A stretch of 48,523 bases of DNA from a virus: the IMG/VR virus record IMGVR_UViG_3300024346_000112, positions 1 through 48,523 of that record, one strand, 5' to 3'. Each line of letters opens with the position of its first letter. The stretch's first letter is position 1. A model generated the notes under the pieces. The model saw only the letters and a list, made by a program, of their open reading frames with translations, did not search any database and was not told where the DNA came from. A program made the position numbers and the translations under genes. Below are positions 8,118-20,600 of this stretch, piece after piece.

Positions 8118-10589
8118 ATGGCACAAGAAAGAAGATCAGTATTACCAAAGGCTCCGATGAATGCAGGACCGTACGAAGCAATAATTGTAAGCCATCTTGA
8201 TACTAAATTTATGGGTTCTTTACAAGTCGAATTACTAAAGAATTCATCATCTGGTAACCAACCAGAGCGTACTGGACAAGTTGTTACAGTTTCTTATATG
8301 TCGCCTTTTTATAATAGTACTCCGTTAAACGGAAATAATAAAAATGACACCTACCAAAACACGCAACAAGTATCAGGGTTTTGGGCAGTTCCGCCTGACG
8401 TAGGAACTAAGGTTATGGTAATATTTGTTGAAGGCAATATTAGTAATGGGTACTGGATTGGATGTATACAAGACGCATATATGAATTTTACAATTCCTGA
8501 ATCTCGTCCTGGATCAAAGTTTAATAATGAAGATCAAGAACAGAGATTGCCAGTCGGAGAATTTAACAAAGCTGTGCCTGGTGTAGTTTCAGGAAATATA
8601 CCAAGTACATATTTAAAACCAGTTAACAAAGATTTTGAAATTACACTCGGTGCTCAAGGGTTACTTAGAGACGAAATTCGAGGACTATCAAATGCAAGTG
8701 CAAGGCGTGAAGTTCCTAGCATGGTATTTGGTATGTCAACTCCTGGACCGTTAGATAAAAGGGACGGTGCACCTAAATCACCACAAGGGGTATATGGTGC
8801 TAAAGATAATATACATTCAGCAAGACTAGGAGGAACTTCGTTAGTATTTGACGACGGTGATGATAAACTTTTAAGAAAAAGTTTTGCTAGTTCGGGCCCA
8901 TCAGAATATGCAAATGTATTACTTGACGAAACAGACGGATTGCCAACTATACCATTTAATGAATCTGTAAGGTTGCGTACTAGAACAGGCCATCAAATAT
9001 TATTACATAATTCAGAAGACTTAATTTACATAGGTAATGCTAGAGGTAGTTCCTGGATTGAAATGTCTTCTAACGGTAAAATTGATATCTTTGCAGATGA
9101 CAGTATATCTATTAGAACTTCAGTTGATTTAAACATAAGTGCAGACAGAGATATCAATATGTCGGCAAGTAGAGATTTTAATGTTAATGCTGGCAGAGAC
9201 TATAAAATGACAGCGGCTGTAAACAGTGATGTAAAAATTGGTGTTAACAGTAAAATTGATGTTGGTGCAGATTTAGATCAGTTTGTTGGCGCTAATCAAA
9301 AATTATTTGTTGGAGGATCAGGAGACTTAATAGTTACTGATGCTCACTCTATAACAAGTAACGCAACACTTGATATTCTTACTGTAGGTGATAGAAAAGA
9401 TAAACAAGCAAACTTAGATCTTAATACGCCAGGATATAATTATTTTACAGCCGAAGGCGATACACAAATATTAAGCGGCGGAAACCATATCGAAACAGCG
9501 ACAGAAATACACATGAATGGTCCAGCAGCAACTTCGGCGGCAGAAGCAACAGAAGCATCTCAAGCATTAGTAGCAGCGCCTGCTTTATTCCCTGTTAGAG
9601 TTCCACAACACGAACCATGGTTAGGACATGAAAGTTTAGATCCACTAACATTTACACCAAGTAAAACTAATCCTATTACATCACCTAGTCCTACATTAAG
9701 GGAGTCAACTCCACTAGTTAATGATGCAAGAGACGAACAGCCCGTAAGTGGCGAATATAGAAAAACAGCAAACGCTGATGGTCCACAATCAGTAGTTCCA
9801 GGAGAAGTAGGTCCAGTTGGCGATCAACCTGCTAAACCTGTACCAATAACAGACTTACAGCAATACTTCTTAAATCAACTTATAACAGCACTTGGTCTTG
9901 ATCCTGCATCTTGCTTAAACAGTGCTAATCCTAATAATAATCCTGAAGGAGTAACAGCAGGTAATGCAGAATACCTTGCAATGGCAATGGCACAGCCTCA
10001 AGCAGAGTGTAGTTTTAAACCTAGAAGTGAAAACTTAAATTATAGTGCTAAACGATTACGTCAAGTATATCCAAGTCGTGTTAAAACAGACGCTTTTGCA
10101 CAAGAACTTGCAAATGCAGGCCCTGCGGCAATTGGTAATACTTTATATGGTAATAGATACGGTAACGCTCAAAATGAAGGTTACAAATATAGAGGTCGAG
10201 GACTAATACAGTTAACATTTAAAGGCAATTATGAAACATACGGAAAGAAAGCTGGAACACCGCAAATTGTAGATAATCCTGATCTAGTAAATGATCCTAT
10301 CATTGCAACTAAAGTTGCTGTTGCTTATATTAAAAGCAAAGGTATTAGTCCAGCAGAAGCTAGTTTTTCGGCATTAGGTGAATCGTTTAGAAAGGCTGTA
10401 GGTTATGCTAATCAAGGCGGAGCAGAAACAAGCAGACGTATTGGTATAGGAAAAGGATTTTATAGCAAGATAGTTAATGGCGAACTTGTTCCACAAGCAT
10501 CATTAACTACAGAGCCCGCAGGCACAAATATTGAAGCCGGTAAGCGGGTAGACGAACCAATATCTGCTCCTGCAGCTGGTCCGCAATAG
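8118..10589 (+). CDS. 5: gp5-like baseplate hub spike with C-terminal GH19 lysozyme/chitinase domain
   Basis: This is the tail spike that punctures the cell envelope, 823 aa against 575 in T4. Residues about 17-135 form the gp5 N-terminal OB-like domain (VSHLDTKFMGSLQVELL, then GTKVMVIFVEGN). Residues about 285-450 are a repetitive beta-helix of the gp5C/VgrG kind, with alternating I/V and D/N (IDIFADDSISIRTSVDLNIS and repeats). Residues about 613-785 are a glycoside hydrolase family 19 domain: AMAQPQAECSF with likely catalytic Glu630, ENLNYSAKRLRQVYP, then YRGRGLIQLT and NYETYG. T4 instead keeps its lysozyme between the OB and helix domains, so here a different peptidoglycan hydrolase has been placed at the other end. 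It is encoded just upstream of gp25. Confidence 0.9.
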   Translation: MAQERRSVLPKAPMNAGPYEAIIVSHLDTKFMGSLQVELLKNSSSGNQPERTGQVVTVSYMSPFYNSTPLNGNNKNDTYQNTQQVSGFWAVPPDVGTKVMVIFVEGNISNGYWIGCIQDAYMNFTIPESRPGSKFNNEDQEQRLPVGEFNKAVPGVVSGNIPSTYLKPVNKDFEITLGAQGLLRDEIRGLSNASARREVPSMVFGMSTPGPLDKRDGAPKSPQGVYGAKDNIHSARLGGTSLVFDDGDDKLLRKSFASSGPSEYANVLLDETDGLPTIPFNESVRLRTRTGHQILLHNSEDLIYIGNARGSSWIEMSSNGKIDIFADDSISIRTSVDLNISADRDINMSASRDFNVNAGRDYKMTAAVNSDVKIGVNSKIDVGADLDQFVGANQKLFVGGSGDLIVTDAHSITSNATLDILTVGDRKDKQANLDLNTPGYNYFTAEGDTQILSGGNHIETATEIHMNGPAATSAAEATEASQALVAAPALFPVRVPQHEPWLGHESLDPLTFTPSKTNPITSPSPTLRESTPLVNDARDEQPVSGEYRKTANADGPQSVVPGEVGPVGDQPAKPVPITDLQQYFLNQLITALGLDPASCLNSANPNNNPEGVTAGNAEYLAMAMAQPQAECSFKPRSENLNYSAKRLRQVYPSRVKTDAFAQELANAGPAAIGNTLYGNRYGNAQNEGYKYRGRGLIQLTFKGNYETYGKKAGTPQIVDNPDLVNDPIIATKVAVAYIKSKGISPAEASFSALGESFRKAVGYANQGGAETSRRIGIGKGFYSKIVNGELVPQASLTTEPAGTNIEAGKRVDEPISAPAAGPQ

Positions 10590-10604
10590 TAGGTAAATAT
10601 AGAC

Positions 10605-11048
10605 ATGAGTACAAAAGAAAAAAAATTATATAAAACAGTAGAAGTTAGTACAAATAAGAAGCCACGAGCTGTAGTAGAAAGCAGGGCGTATAGAGGCATA
10701 TCAACGACTAATCCAGAGAACTCTACTAATACACTTTATGATATTGCACTTATTAAACAAGACCTTATTAATCATTTTCACATACGTCAAGGTGAAAAAC
10801 TAGAAAACCCCGAATTTGGTACTATTATATGGGACGTACTTTTTGAACCTCTTACAGAAAATTTAAAATCTGCAATAGTAAAAAATGTTACACAGATTGT
10901 TAACTTTGACCCAAGAGTATCAGTAACAGCAATTGATGTAGTACCATACGAAAGCGGGCTACAAATAGAGTGTGAACTTACATATTTGCCGTATAACATA
11001 TCTGAAAAACTACAGTTCAAATTTGATGAAGATAATGGACTTACATAA
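10605..11048 (+). CDS. 25: gp25-like baseplate wedge protein
   Basis: A 147-aa member of the GPW/gp25 family (T4 gp25 is 132 aa), a wedge component that contacts the sheath and nucleates its assembly. Diagnostic sequence: LYDIALIKQDLINHFHIRQG (about 45-64) followed by EKLENPEFGTIIWDVLFEPL (about 65-84), where the NPEFGT..W..LFEPL pattern is typical of the family. AGGT lies about 10 nt before the ATG. It is separated by 58 bp from gp6, which has its own late-type promoter. Confidence 0.92.
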   Translation: MSTKEKKLYKTVEVSTNKKPRAVVESRAYRGISTTNPENSTNTLYDIALIKQDLINHFHIRQGEKLENPEFGTIIWDVLFEPLTENLKSAIVKNVTQIVNFDPRVSVTAIDVVPYESGLQIECELTYLPYNISEKLQFKFDEDNGLT

Positions 11049-11078
11049 CAGAAATAATATACGCACTTATCTAGATGT

Positions 11079-11086
11079 AATAAATA
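11079..11086 (+). promoter_or_regulatory. late-type promoter element AATAAATA for gp6 and the giant gene
   Basis: AATAAATA followed by C, then an ACTATAG tract, a GAGGA ribosome site at 11096-11100 and ATG at 11107. It shares the ATAAATAC core and spacing with the elements at 30391 and 4681 and matches the T4 late consensus at seven of eight positions. Confidence 0.65.
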
Positions 11087-11106
11087 CACTATAGCGAGGA
11101 AACACA

Positions 11107-14100
11107 ATGTCGTCAACAGATAGACAAAATAAATTATTAATTTCAGAGGATTGGAAAAGAGTCTACCAGTCCTTCAAAAATGCTGATTTTCAGAGCTACG
11201 ACTTTGACAATTTAAGACGTACAATGATTAATTACCTAAGGAAAAATTATCCTGAGGATTTTAATGATTACATTGAATCAAGCGAATACCTTGCATTAAT
11301 TGATTTAATTGCATACTTAGGACAAAACCTTGCTTTTCGTGCAGATCTTAATGCAAGAGAAAACTTCTTAGAATTAGCAGAACGCAGAGAAAGCGTTATA
11401 CGTTTAGCAAGACTACTTTCATATAATCCTAAACGTAACCAATCTGCTAACGGTCTTCTTAAAATGGAAAGTATTAGTACGTCAGAAGATATTATAGACT
11501 CTAACGGTAATAACTTAGCAGGGCAAACTATAGTATGGAATGATGTTTCAAACCAAGATTGGTATGAACAATTTATTAAAGTTTTAAATTCTGCATTACC
11601 GGCTAACGGTGTTGTTGGACGCCCAGTTAAGAAAGATACAGTTAACGGTATAAGTGCAGAGCAATATAGATTCAATGCACTTAATACAGATGTTCCGAAC
11701 TTTGGCTTTACAAAAAATATTAGTGGACGAGGAACGTTATTTGAGTTAGTATCAACAAACATTGAAAGCAATGAAATTTTAGAAGAAGCTCCGCTACCAG
11801 GAAATAATTTTGCGTTTGTTTATCAAGATGACGGACAAGGCGCTGGCAGTAATAACACAGGATTCTTTTCACACTTTAGACAAGGATCATTAGACCAAGG
11901 TACATTTTCAATTAGTACACCAAGTACTAATCAAACAGTAAATCTTGATGCTATTAATGTAAACGATAGTGATGTTTGGTTGTATAAATTAGACACCACA
12001 GGTAACGAAACTGAACTTTGGAGTAAAGTTAATTCAGTTGAAGGTAACAATATTGTTTATAATAGTTTAAGTAAAAATATTAGAAATGTTTATAGTGTAT
12101 TAACTCGAGTACAAGATAGAATTAGTTTAATTTTTAGTGATGGTGTATTTGGTACGCTACCTAAAGGAAACTTTAAAGTATATTATAGAGCAAGTGATAA
12201 TAGAAGTTTTGTAATTAGTCCTGATGAAATGACTAATATAAACATTACTATACCTTATTTTAGTAAAACTGGAACAGAAGAAACTTTAACAATAGAGTAC
12301 GAACTAAAATACACAGTTGATAATTCTGCTGAAAGCGAAAGCAATGACAGTATAAAATCAAATGCTCCATCTACTTACTATACACAGAACAGAATGATAA
12401 CTGGTGAAGATTATAATGTTGCTCCGTTATCAGTAAGCCAAGAAATAGTTAAAGTAAAAGCCGTTAATAGAACATCAAGCGGCATTTCAAGATACTTTGA
12501 TTTATTAGACGCTACGGGAAAATATTCTAAAACTAATTTATACGGAAAAGACGGCGCAATATATACACAATACTTAGATAGCAAAGTTAACTTTACGTTT
12601 ACAACACGTAATGATATTCAAGGAACTATTAGTTCTACAGTTGAACCGTTATTGCTAGATCCGTCATTAAGAAATTTTTATTATACTAAATTTCCATTAC
12701 AAGTAGTTACAGACTTAAATGCACAATTTGTACAAGTAACTAAAGATCAAAATATTTCTACAGGCTACTTAATGGACTTGCAAGGAGTAAAATATACATT
12801 ATCAACATTTACTGGTAGTACATTAAAATATATACAACCAGGAGCAATGGTTAAATTTGTTTCGCCCGAAGGTTATCACTTTATGCCTGATGGTACATTG
12901 ATGCTAGACGAGGTAGGAAAACCATTACACTCGGGCGCAACCAAATATATGTGGACTAAAGTTTCCGGCGTTAATGGAAACGGTAAGACCAATTATGCTG
13001 ACGGTAGAGGTCCAATTGTATTTAATGATGTAGTTCCAGCAGCACCTGCAGGTACAAATGCATATCCGGTAATTGAAAGAATTATTCCAAAATTTGCAAC
13101 ACTACTTGATACAGATATTCAAACACAAATGATTGATCAAATATTCCAATATAAAACTTTTGGATTACGATACAGTGTTAGTGAAAATTTATGGCGCCTA
13201 ATTACAGAAAGTAATTTAGATAAAACATCAGCATTTGGTATGGGCAAAACAGGCGATACTAGTAATCAACAACTTGATAATAGTTGGATGTTATTATTTA
13301 ATACAGATGGCGAAACGTATACAATAACAACGCATGGTCAAAGATATGTGTTTGAAAGTGATAAAGAAATTAGATTTTATTTTGATAGTAGTGATAAAGT
13401 ATTTGATCCACAAACAAATAAAATTGTTAAAGACAAAGTTAGAATTATGTCTATTAACACACAGCCAGGATCTACACAACCGTTTACAGTTCCGTTTGAT
13501 TGGGAAATATTGCAAGAGTATAGAGATGCAGAAGGTTACGTAGATAGTAAAAAAATACAAGTAGGATTTTTTGATTCAGACGACGATGGTGTTGTAGATG
13601 ACCCAGACATGTTTACACAATATGTTGGCGCACCTACAAACTTAGTTGATAAATTTGTAATACAACAAAAGTATACAAATTATGACGGCATTGATGATTA
13701 TAAATTTGTAAGTTGGAGAACAGCAACTACAAAAATAGTTGCAACAGAAAATGATATTATACAAGCAGGGTTATCGTCGTATATTGATGGTACAGTGTTT
13801 TATATTGTAGATGTTGGGTTGTTTAAAGTATATAATGAAGAAGCTGAAACGTTAACACTTACAGTTGATTATAGAGCATATCCTGGAAGAGATAATATTA
13901 TTTTCCAATATGAACACGCCGCAGACGAAAGTAATAGAATTGATCCAAGTAGTAGTAACATAATTGATGTTTATATGCTAACTAGATCTTATGATACATT
14001 GTATAGACAGTGGTTACAAGGTGCAATACCTTTAAAACCAGTAACACCTACGTCAGATAGTTTGTTTACAAATTACGGTAGCGAAATAAACAAAATTAAA

Positions 14101-14634
14101 TCAATTAGTGATGATGTAATTTATCATCCAGTAAAATATAAACCATTGTTTGGAACATCTGCAAATACTGATTTACAAGCAACATTTAAAATAGTAAAAA
14201 ATGTTGATAAAGTTGTTAATGATAACGAAGTTAAGGCAAATGTTATTTCGGCGATAAACAGATTCTTTGCACTTGAAAACTGGGACTTTGGTGAAACATT
14301 TTACTTCTCAGAACTAAGCACATATATTATGAACGAACTAGCACCTAACATTTCGTCAATTGTTATTGTTCCTAATAAAACAAATTCAGCGTTTGGTAGT
14401 TTGTTTGAAATTAAAGCAGAAGCAGATGAAATTTTTATTAACGGATCAACTGTTGCAGACGTAGAAATAATATCAGCGGTTACAGCTTCAAAACTTAAAG
14501 CGTCTGGTGCTGTAGTAACTGAGATCAACAATAATACTGTTACTTCAGTAGCATTAAGTAGTAGTTCAAGTAGCTCAAGTAGCTCAAGTAGCTCATCAAG
14601 TAGTAGTTCAAGCAATGGAGGCTATAGTTACTAA
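11107..14634 (+). CDS. 6: gp6-like baseplate wedge protein with poly-Ser tail
   Basis: A 1175-aa protein of the gp6/baseplate J family, nearly twice T4 gp6 (660 aa). The N-terminus contains the family motif NYLRKNYPEDFNDYIESSEY, then LALIDLIAYLGQNLAFRADL and NARENFLELAERRESVIRLA (about residues 42-105). A C-terminal assembly region includes NRFFALENWDFGETFYFSEL near 1055-1074. gp6 forms the dimeric ring holding wedges together around the baseplate. The extra length is in the middle beta-rich region (about 200-900). The protein ends with 19 consecutive serines followed by NGGYSY. Its stop overlaps the start of the giant gene by one base (TAATG), so the two are coupled. Confidence 0.88.
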   Translation: MSSTDRQNKLLISEDWKRVYQSFKNADFQSYDFDNLRRTMINYLRKNYPEDFNDYIESSEYLALIDLIAYLGQNLAFRADLNARENFLELAERRESVIRLARLLSYNPKRNQSANGLLKMESISTSEDIIDSNGNNLAGQTIVWNDVSNQDWYEQFIKVLNSALPANGVVGRPVKKDTVNGISAEQYRFNALNTDVPNFGFTKNISGRGTLFELVSTNIESNEILEEAPLPGNNFAFVYQDDGQGAGSNNTGFFSHFRQGSLDQGTFSISTPSTNQTVNLDAINVNDSDVWLYKLDTTGNETELWSKVNSVEGNNIVYNSLSKNIRNVYSVLTRVQDRISLIFSDGVFGTLPKGNFKVYYRASDNRSFVISPDEMTNINITIPYFSKTGTEETLTIEYELKYTVDNSAESESNDSIKSNAPSTYYTQNRMITGEDYNVAPLSVSQEIVKVKAVNRTSSGISRYFDLLDATGKYSKTNLYGKDGAIYTQYLDSKVNFTFTTRNDIQGTISSTVEPLLLDPSLRNFYYTKFPLQVVTDLNAQFVQVTKDQNISTGYLMDLQGVKYTLSTFTGSTLKYIQPGAMVKFVSPEGYHFMPDGTLMLDEVGKPLHSGATKYMWTKVSGVNGNGKTNYADGRGPIVFNDVVPAAPAGTNAYPVIERIIPKFATLLDTDIQTQMIDQIFQYKTFGLRYSVSENLWRLITESNLDKTSAFGMGKTGDTSNQQLDNSWMLLFNTDGETYTITTHGQRYVFESDKEIRFYFDSSDKVFDPQTNKIVKDKVRIMSINTQPGSTQPFTVPFDWEILQEYRDAEGYVDSKKIQVGFFDSDDDGVVDDPDMFTQYVGAPTNLVDKFVIQQKYTNYDGIDDYKFVSWRTATTKIVATENDIIQAGLSSYIDGTVFYIVDVGLFKVYNEEAETLTLTVDYRAYPGRDNIIFQYEHAADESNRIDPSSSNIIDVYMLTRSYDTLYRQWLQGAIPLKPVTPTSDSLFTNYGSEINKIKSISDDVIYHPVKYKPLFGTSANTDLQATFKIVKNVDKVVNDNEVKANVISAINRFFALENWDFGETFYFSELSTYIMNELAPNISSIVIVPNKTNSAFGSLFEIKAEADEIFINGSTVADVEIISAVTASKLKASGAVVTEINNNTVTSVALSSSSSSSSSSSSSSSSSSSNGGYSY
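14557..14613 (+). repeat. short tandem repeat encoding 19 serines at the gp6 C-terminus
   Basis: AGT, AGC and TCA codons alternate, including three copies of the 9-mer TCAAGTAGC. It encodes an uninterrupted poly-Ser run seven residues from the end of gp6. Such a tract is prone to length change by slippage and would be a flexible tail in the protein. Confidence 0.9.
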
Positions 14635-17600
14635 TGGCATATGATAATGACCAGCAGGAATTCCCATTACCAAATAATGGTGAAAATAATAAAAAGAGTG
14701 TTGCTTTACTTCCTAAATATTTTAGAACACAAACAAATCAAAAGTTTTTAGAAAGTACACTTGATCAAATGGTGCAACCTGGTGTTGCAGAAAAACTTAA
14801 CGGGTTTGTTGGTCGAAAAGAATCTAAAGCATTTGTAGCAGATGATTCGTATATTAGTGAAATTTCAGATAATAGAGAAAACTATCAATTAGAACCGTCT
14901 TTAGTAATTAAAAATGAATTAGGTAATTATACCTTTAGAAAAGACTATATTGATTATATAAATCAAATAGCAAACTTTGGTGGTAATTCTCAGCGTCAAG
15001 ATAGTCTTAATGCACAAGAATATTATGCCTGGAATCCAAATATTGACCTAGATAAGATTACTAACTTCCGTGAATATTATTGGCTACCAAATGGTCCACA
15101 AATTGTAAGTATAGCAGGACAATCACGTGGTGTACAAAGTACATACACTGTTGATCTTTTTAATAATGCAGATAACCTTGCTTATATATTTTCACCAGAC
15201 GGACAAACACAATTACCGAGCATAACATTATATAGAGGTCAAACATATACTTTTGAAATTAATTCAGAAGGATTTCCGTTTACAATAAAAACAAAGAAAA
15301 CACTAGATGCTGAATTTAATTATGATGACGGAGTTTCGCAACAAAATGTAGAAAAAGGAACAATTACATTTACAGTACAACCAGGTGCACCTGAGTTGTT
15401 ATACTATGTTGCAAATAATGATATTAATAACGGTGGATTAATTAAAGTTAAAGACATTGACGAAAATACATTCCTTGATGTTGAATATGATATTATAGGT
15501 AAAAAGAACTATACTACTGTTAAAGGTTTAACATTATCAAACGGAATGAAAGTAGAGTTCCAAGGAAACGTTACTCCTGAAAAATATAGTAAGGGCGAAT
15601 GGTATGTTGAAGGAGTAGGCGATAAGATTGCACTAGTCAGTGAAACTGATTTAGAAGTTACAAGTAGCTATGTTACTGACTTGTCAATACCTTTTGATAC
15701 AAACTCTTTTGATAGACTTCCTTTTGATAATGCTAGTGGTTACACAAATATTAAAGATTACATTGTTATTAATAGAGGATCACCAGAAAGAAGTCCTTGG
15801 TCAAGACATAACAGATGGTTCCATAGAGATGTAATTGAAAAATCAGCGGCATATAATAATCAAGAAATATCAGTAGATCAAAGTGCAAGAGCATCTAGGC
15901 CAATTATTGAATTTAATACAGGATTAAAATTATATGCATTTGGCTCGCAAAGTAAAACTAACGTAGATTTAGTTGATACATTTACTACTGACATATTTTC
16001 AACTATTGAAGGATCAATAGGATATACTGTTGACGGAATAAAACTTGTTAATGGTATGAGAGTGTTATTTGCAGCAGAAGAAGATATTCGTCAAGCTGGA
16101 AAAATATTTAAAGTTTCTTTCATAACACATAAAGGAAACAGACAGATTTCGTTAATAGAGGAAACTGATTCGTTACCTGTTAATAATGAAACAGTACTAG
16201 TACTAAATGGTGTTAGTAACAAAGGTAAAATGTTTTATTACAACGGATCGTCATGGAATGAAACACAAGAAAAGACCAAAGTCAACCAACAACCGTTATT
16301 TGACTTATTTGACGATTCAGGTTATAGTTTAGGTGATACAAGTTATTATCCTAACACAACATTTACAGGAAATAAAATATTTTCCTATAAAGTTGGCACA
16401 GGTAGTAATGATAGTGAACTAGGATTTCCGTTAAGTTATAGAAGTATATCTAATGTTGGAGATATTGTATTTGATTTTAATCTATTAGCAGATACGTTTA
16501 CATATACCGCTACAGAAATTAGCACTACACTTATTCAAAATAAAACAGACACATGTAACTTAAAAAAGTTTACAGATATTGATTCGTTTACATATGTTAA
16601 TGCTTGGATCAAAGCACCTACTAACAGTAGTCAGTATGTTTTAAGACAATACACAAGTATAGACAATCAAACAGTTTTTGAAATTGATACATATGATCGA
16701 AGTGCTGAACTAACAGATTTAATTATAAAAGTTTTTGTTAATAACACCTTAAATTTTAAAGACACTAACTATACAATTGATACAACATCTCATAATGCAA
16801 AAGTAGTATTTAATTCCGAACTTGATGAAAATGACATTGTTTTAATCAAAACTAAGTCTGCAACAATTAAAAATAAAAACGGCCTATACGAAATACCAGC
16901 AAACTTTGAACGCAATCCAAGTAATGAAAATATTGAATCATTTACACTAGGCGAAGTTAATGATCATATTGGATCAGTAGTCGAAGAAATTAATAACTTT
17001 AATGGGGTGTATCCAGGAAATAGTAATTTAAGAGATTTAGGAAACATTGCTATATATGGTAAAAAGTTTGTACAGCATACTGGCCCAATTAATTTATCTT
17101 TATACCATTTAACAGATAAAGACACAAATATAATTAAGGCTCTTGAATTTAATAGAAGAGAATATGCAAAATTTAAAAGAACGTTTTTACAAACTAGTTT
17201 AAATACTGGCTTCGACGGAACAGTTAAAGCTCACGTTGATTACATCTTAAAAGAAATAAGCCAAAATAGAAATATAGATATGCCATTTTACTTTAGTGAC
17301 ATGGCACCTGCAGGCGGCGAAAAGAAAATAACGTATACTGTATTTGATACAAATAATCAATTTTATGCACTTACAAAAACACACGACAATACTACATTAA
17401 GTGTAAGAGCAGTTACAGTCTACATCAATGATGAGCAGATAATTTACGGTAGTGATTATACATTTAACAATGAAGGATTTTGTGTAATAACAAAGACTAC
17501 ACAAAATGGCGACATAATTAATATATTTGAATACGAGACAACAGACGGATCGTTTATTCCGCCAACACCGTCTAAGTTAGGACTATATCCTAAATTTGTT

Positions 17601-20600
17601 CCAAGTGTGCATACTGACAATTCATATATAACACCTCGAAAAGTTATACAAGGGCATGACGGATCTAAAATTATAGCATTTGACGATTACAGAGATGACC
17701 TGTTACTAGAACTAGAAAAAAGAATATACAATAATATTAAAATATCATACGATTCGTCTATTGTTAACATACATGAATTTTTAGGCGGCGAAGATAGAGA
17801 CACTGGTATTGCTAAGACTGATATCGATAATGCATTAATTACTGATTTTGCAAGTTGGTTAGCATCAGTTGGCGATGTAGACTATACAGAAAATACAGGT
17901 TATGTAAGAGGCAATCCATTTACATATAATTATAGATTTATGACATCACCTAGTGGTAAGCAATTACCAGGTTATTGGAGATCAGTTTATAAGCAAGCAT
18001 ATGATACAGATCGCCCACATACACATCCGTGGGAAATGCAAGGCTTCTTTACTAAACCAAGTTGGTGGGAAACAGTATATGGTCCAGCACCTTATACTAA
18101 AGATAATTTATTTTTATGGGAAGATATTGAAAACGGTTTAATTAGACAACCTAATACATCAGTTGTTATTAAAGAACAGTACAAACGATCTAATCTAACA
18201 CAACACTTACCAGTTGACGAAAGCGGCAATTTAAAAAGTCCGTTAGAAAGCGGATACGCTCAAGGGTTTATTGGAAGTTTAACATCTACACCATTTGTAT
18301 TTGGTGACGAAGCACCTGCAGAAACAGCCTGGCGTAGAAGTAGCGAATATCCATTTGCATTGGTAAGAGCTTGGTGTTTAAATCAACCTTCAAAAATTAT
18401 GGGTTTAGGATTTGATAGATCTAGAACTGTAAGAAATAATGCAGGACAAGTTGTTTACGCAGATACTTCAAAAAGAATTAATCTTAAAGATTTAAAATTT
18501 CCAAACAATAGCCAAGCAGTTGATGTACGTGTATTAACAGCAGGCTTAGTAAACTTTATTGCAAACTATCTAGCAAGTAATGTTCTTACTAACTATACAG
18601 AATATCAAAATAAATTAGCAAGTATTACTAACCAGTTATCATTTAGACTAGGCGGATTTACAGATAAATCTAAATTTAATTTAATATTAGATTCTAGAAC
18701 TCCGTTAAATGAAGGTAATGTATTCATTCCAGAAGAGAATTACAATATTGTACTTTCGCAGAGTTCACCAACTGACATTATTACATATAGTGGTGTAGTT
18801 GTTGAACGTTCTCAGTTAGGTTATATAATTAGAGGTTACGACAGTACAAATCCAGTATTTAAATATTATGGCTATAATGTACTTAATGGCGACCCTGTAG
18901 TAAGTATTGGCGGTGTTAGTGAAGCATTTGTACAGTGGAATGAATCTAAACAATATTTAGAAAGCCAGCTAGTAGAATATAACGATCAATACTATAGAGT
19001 TAAAGAATCGCATACTAGTACTGAAGCATTTGATGGAAGTAAATTTATAAAACTATCTGCACTGCCAACAGAAGGTGGAAGAGAAGCAATCTTTAGAACA
19101 TCTTGGAAATCAGAAATATTAAGTTTACCATACGGAACACTACTTAGAACAAGCCAAGAAGTAGTTGACTTTTTATTAGGTTACCAAAGGTACTTAGAAT
19201 CATTAGGATTTAACTTTGACGGGTTTGATGCTGATATGCAATCAATCAAGAACTTTAAGTTAAGTTCTAAAGAATTTTTGTTCTGGACCACACAAGGTTG
19301 GGAATCCGGAAGTTTAATATCATTGAGCCCACTAGCAGACGGTGTAACATTCAAACGTGACTTTACAGTAATTGGTGATGTATTTAATAACTTCTTTGGT
19401 TACTCAATATTTAAAGCAGACGGAACCAAACTTAAAGAAGATGTATTAACTGTATCAAGGACTAATGACGAATTTAATATTAAGCCTAAAAATACAGCCG
19501 ACGGCATATATGCTATTAAATTAGCTGCTGAGCAGACTGAACATGTTATTATACTAGACAATGAAACAGATTTTAAAGATGTAATTTATGATAAGGAAGC
19601 AGGTTATAGACAAGAACGAATTAAACTATTAGGATATAGAACAGCAGACTGGGACGGCAGTTTAAATATTCCAGGGTTCTTATATGACAGTGCTGAAATT
19701 ACTTTATGGCAGCCTTACAAAGATTATGAAATCGGAAGCATAGTTAAAAACAAAGAGTTTTATTATAGTGCTTATAAAAAAGTTTCAGGAATACAAAATT
19801 TTAAAGAGAGTGATTGGTTAAGACTTGATGCTAAACCAGAAGCACAGTTACTAACAAATATCAATTACAAAGTTGATCAGTTTGCAGATTTTTATGATCT
19901 TGATACTGATAACTTTGATGTAGATCAACAAGAAATTGCACAACATTTAATTGGTTATCAAAAACGTGAATATCTTGCTAATATTATTAATGACGATGTA
20001 AGTCAGTATAAATTCTATCAAGGGTATATACAAGACAAAGGTACTAAAAACGCTCTTACAAAATTATTTGACGCACTAGGTGCAACAGATAAAGAAAGTT
20101 TAGAATTTTTTGAAGAATGGGCGTTGCGTCTAGGACAATACGGAGCAGCTGACGGATTTGATGAACTAGAAATTAAACTTAGCGAAGAAAAGTTTAAATT
20201 AAGTCCACAGCCTATTAGATTAACTAACGAAGATGAAACAGATAATCTTGTTTACAATATACCAGAAACAGATGTTTATCTTAAGCCTAATAATTATGAT
20301 AACACACCGTTTCCAACTAAGTTTATTCCTGAAGGTCAAACACAAATTAGAACAGCAGGGTATGTTAGAAGTGAAGATGTAAAACATACTGTTGTTAATA
20401 AAGACGATATTTTAAATATTGATATTAACACATTAGACAACGGACAATATGTATGGGTAACATTTGAAAACCAAAGTTGGAATGTATATAAACATATTGA
20501 TAGTGGATTTACTGTTACTGGTGTAACAGCAGATGGAACGTCTGCTATAATAACATTAGATAAACGAAGTTCTTTTGCTACTGACGACATAATTGGTATT

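Noticed and set aside
10593-10599. GTAAATA before gp25 as another late promoter
   Set aside because: The element lies only 5 nt before the gp25 ATG, so a transcript from it would start at or after the start codon.
14301-14615. Leu-rich frame antisense to the gp6 end
   Set aside because: The leucines are the reverse reading of the poly-Ser codons; no ribosome site or independent support.
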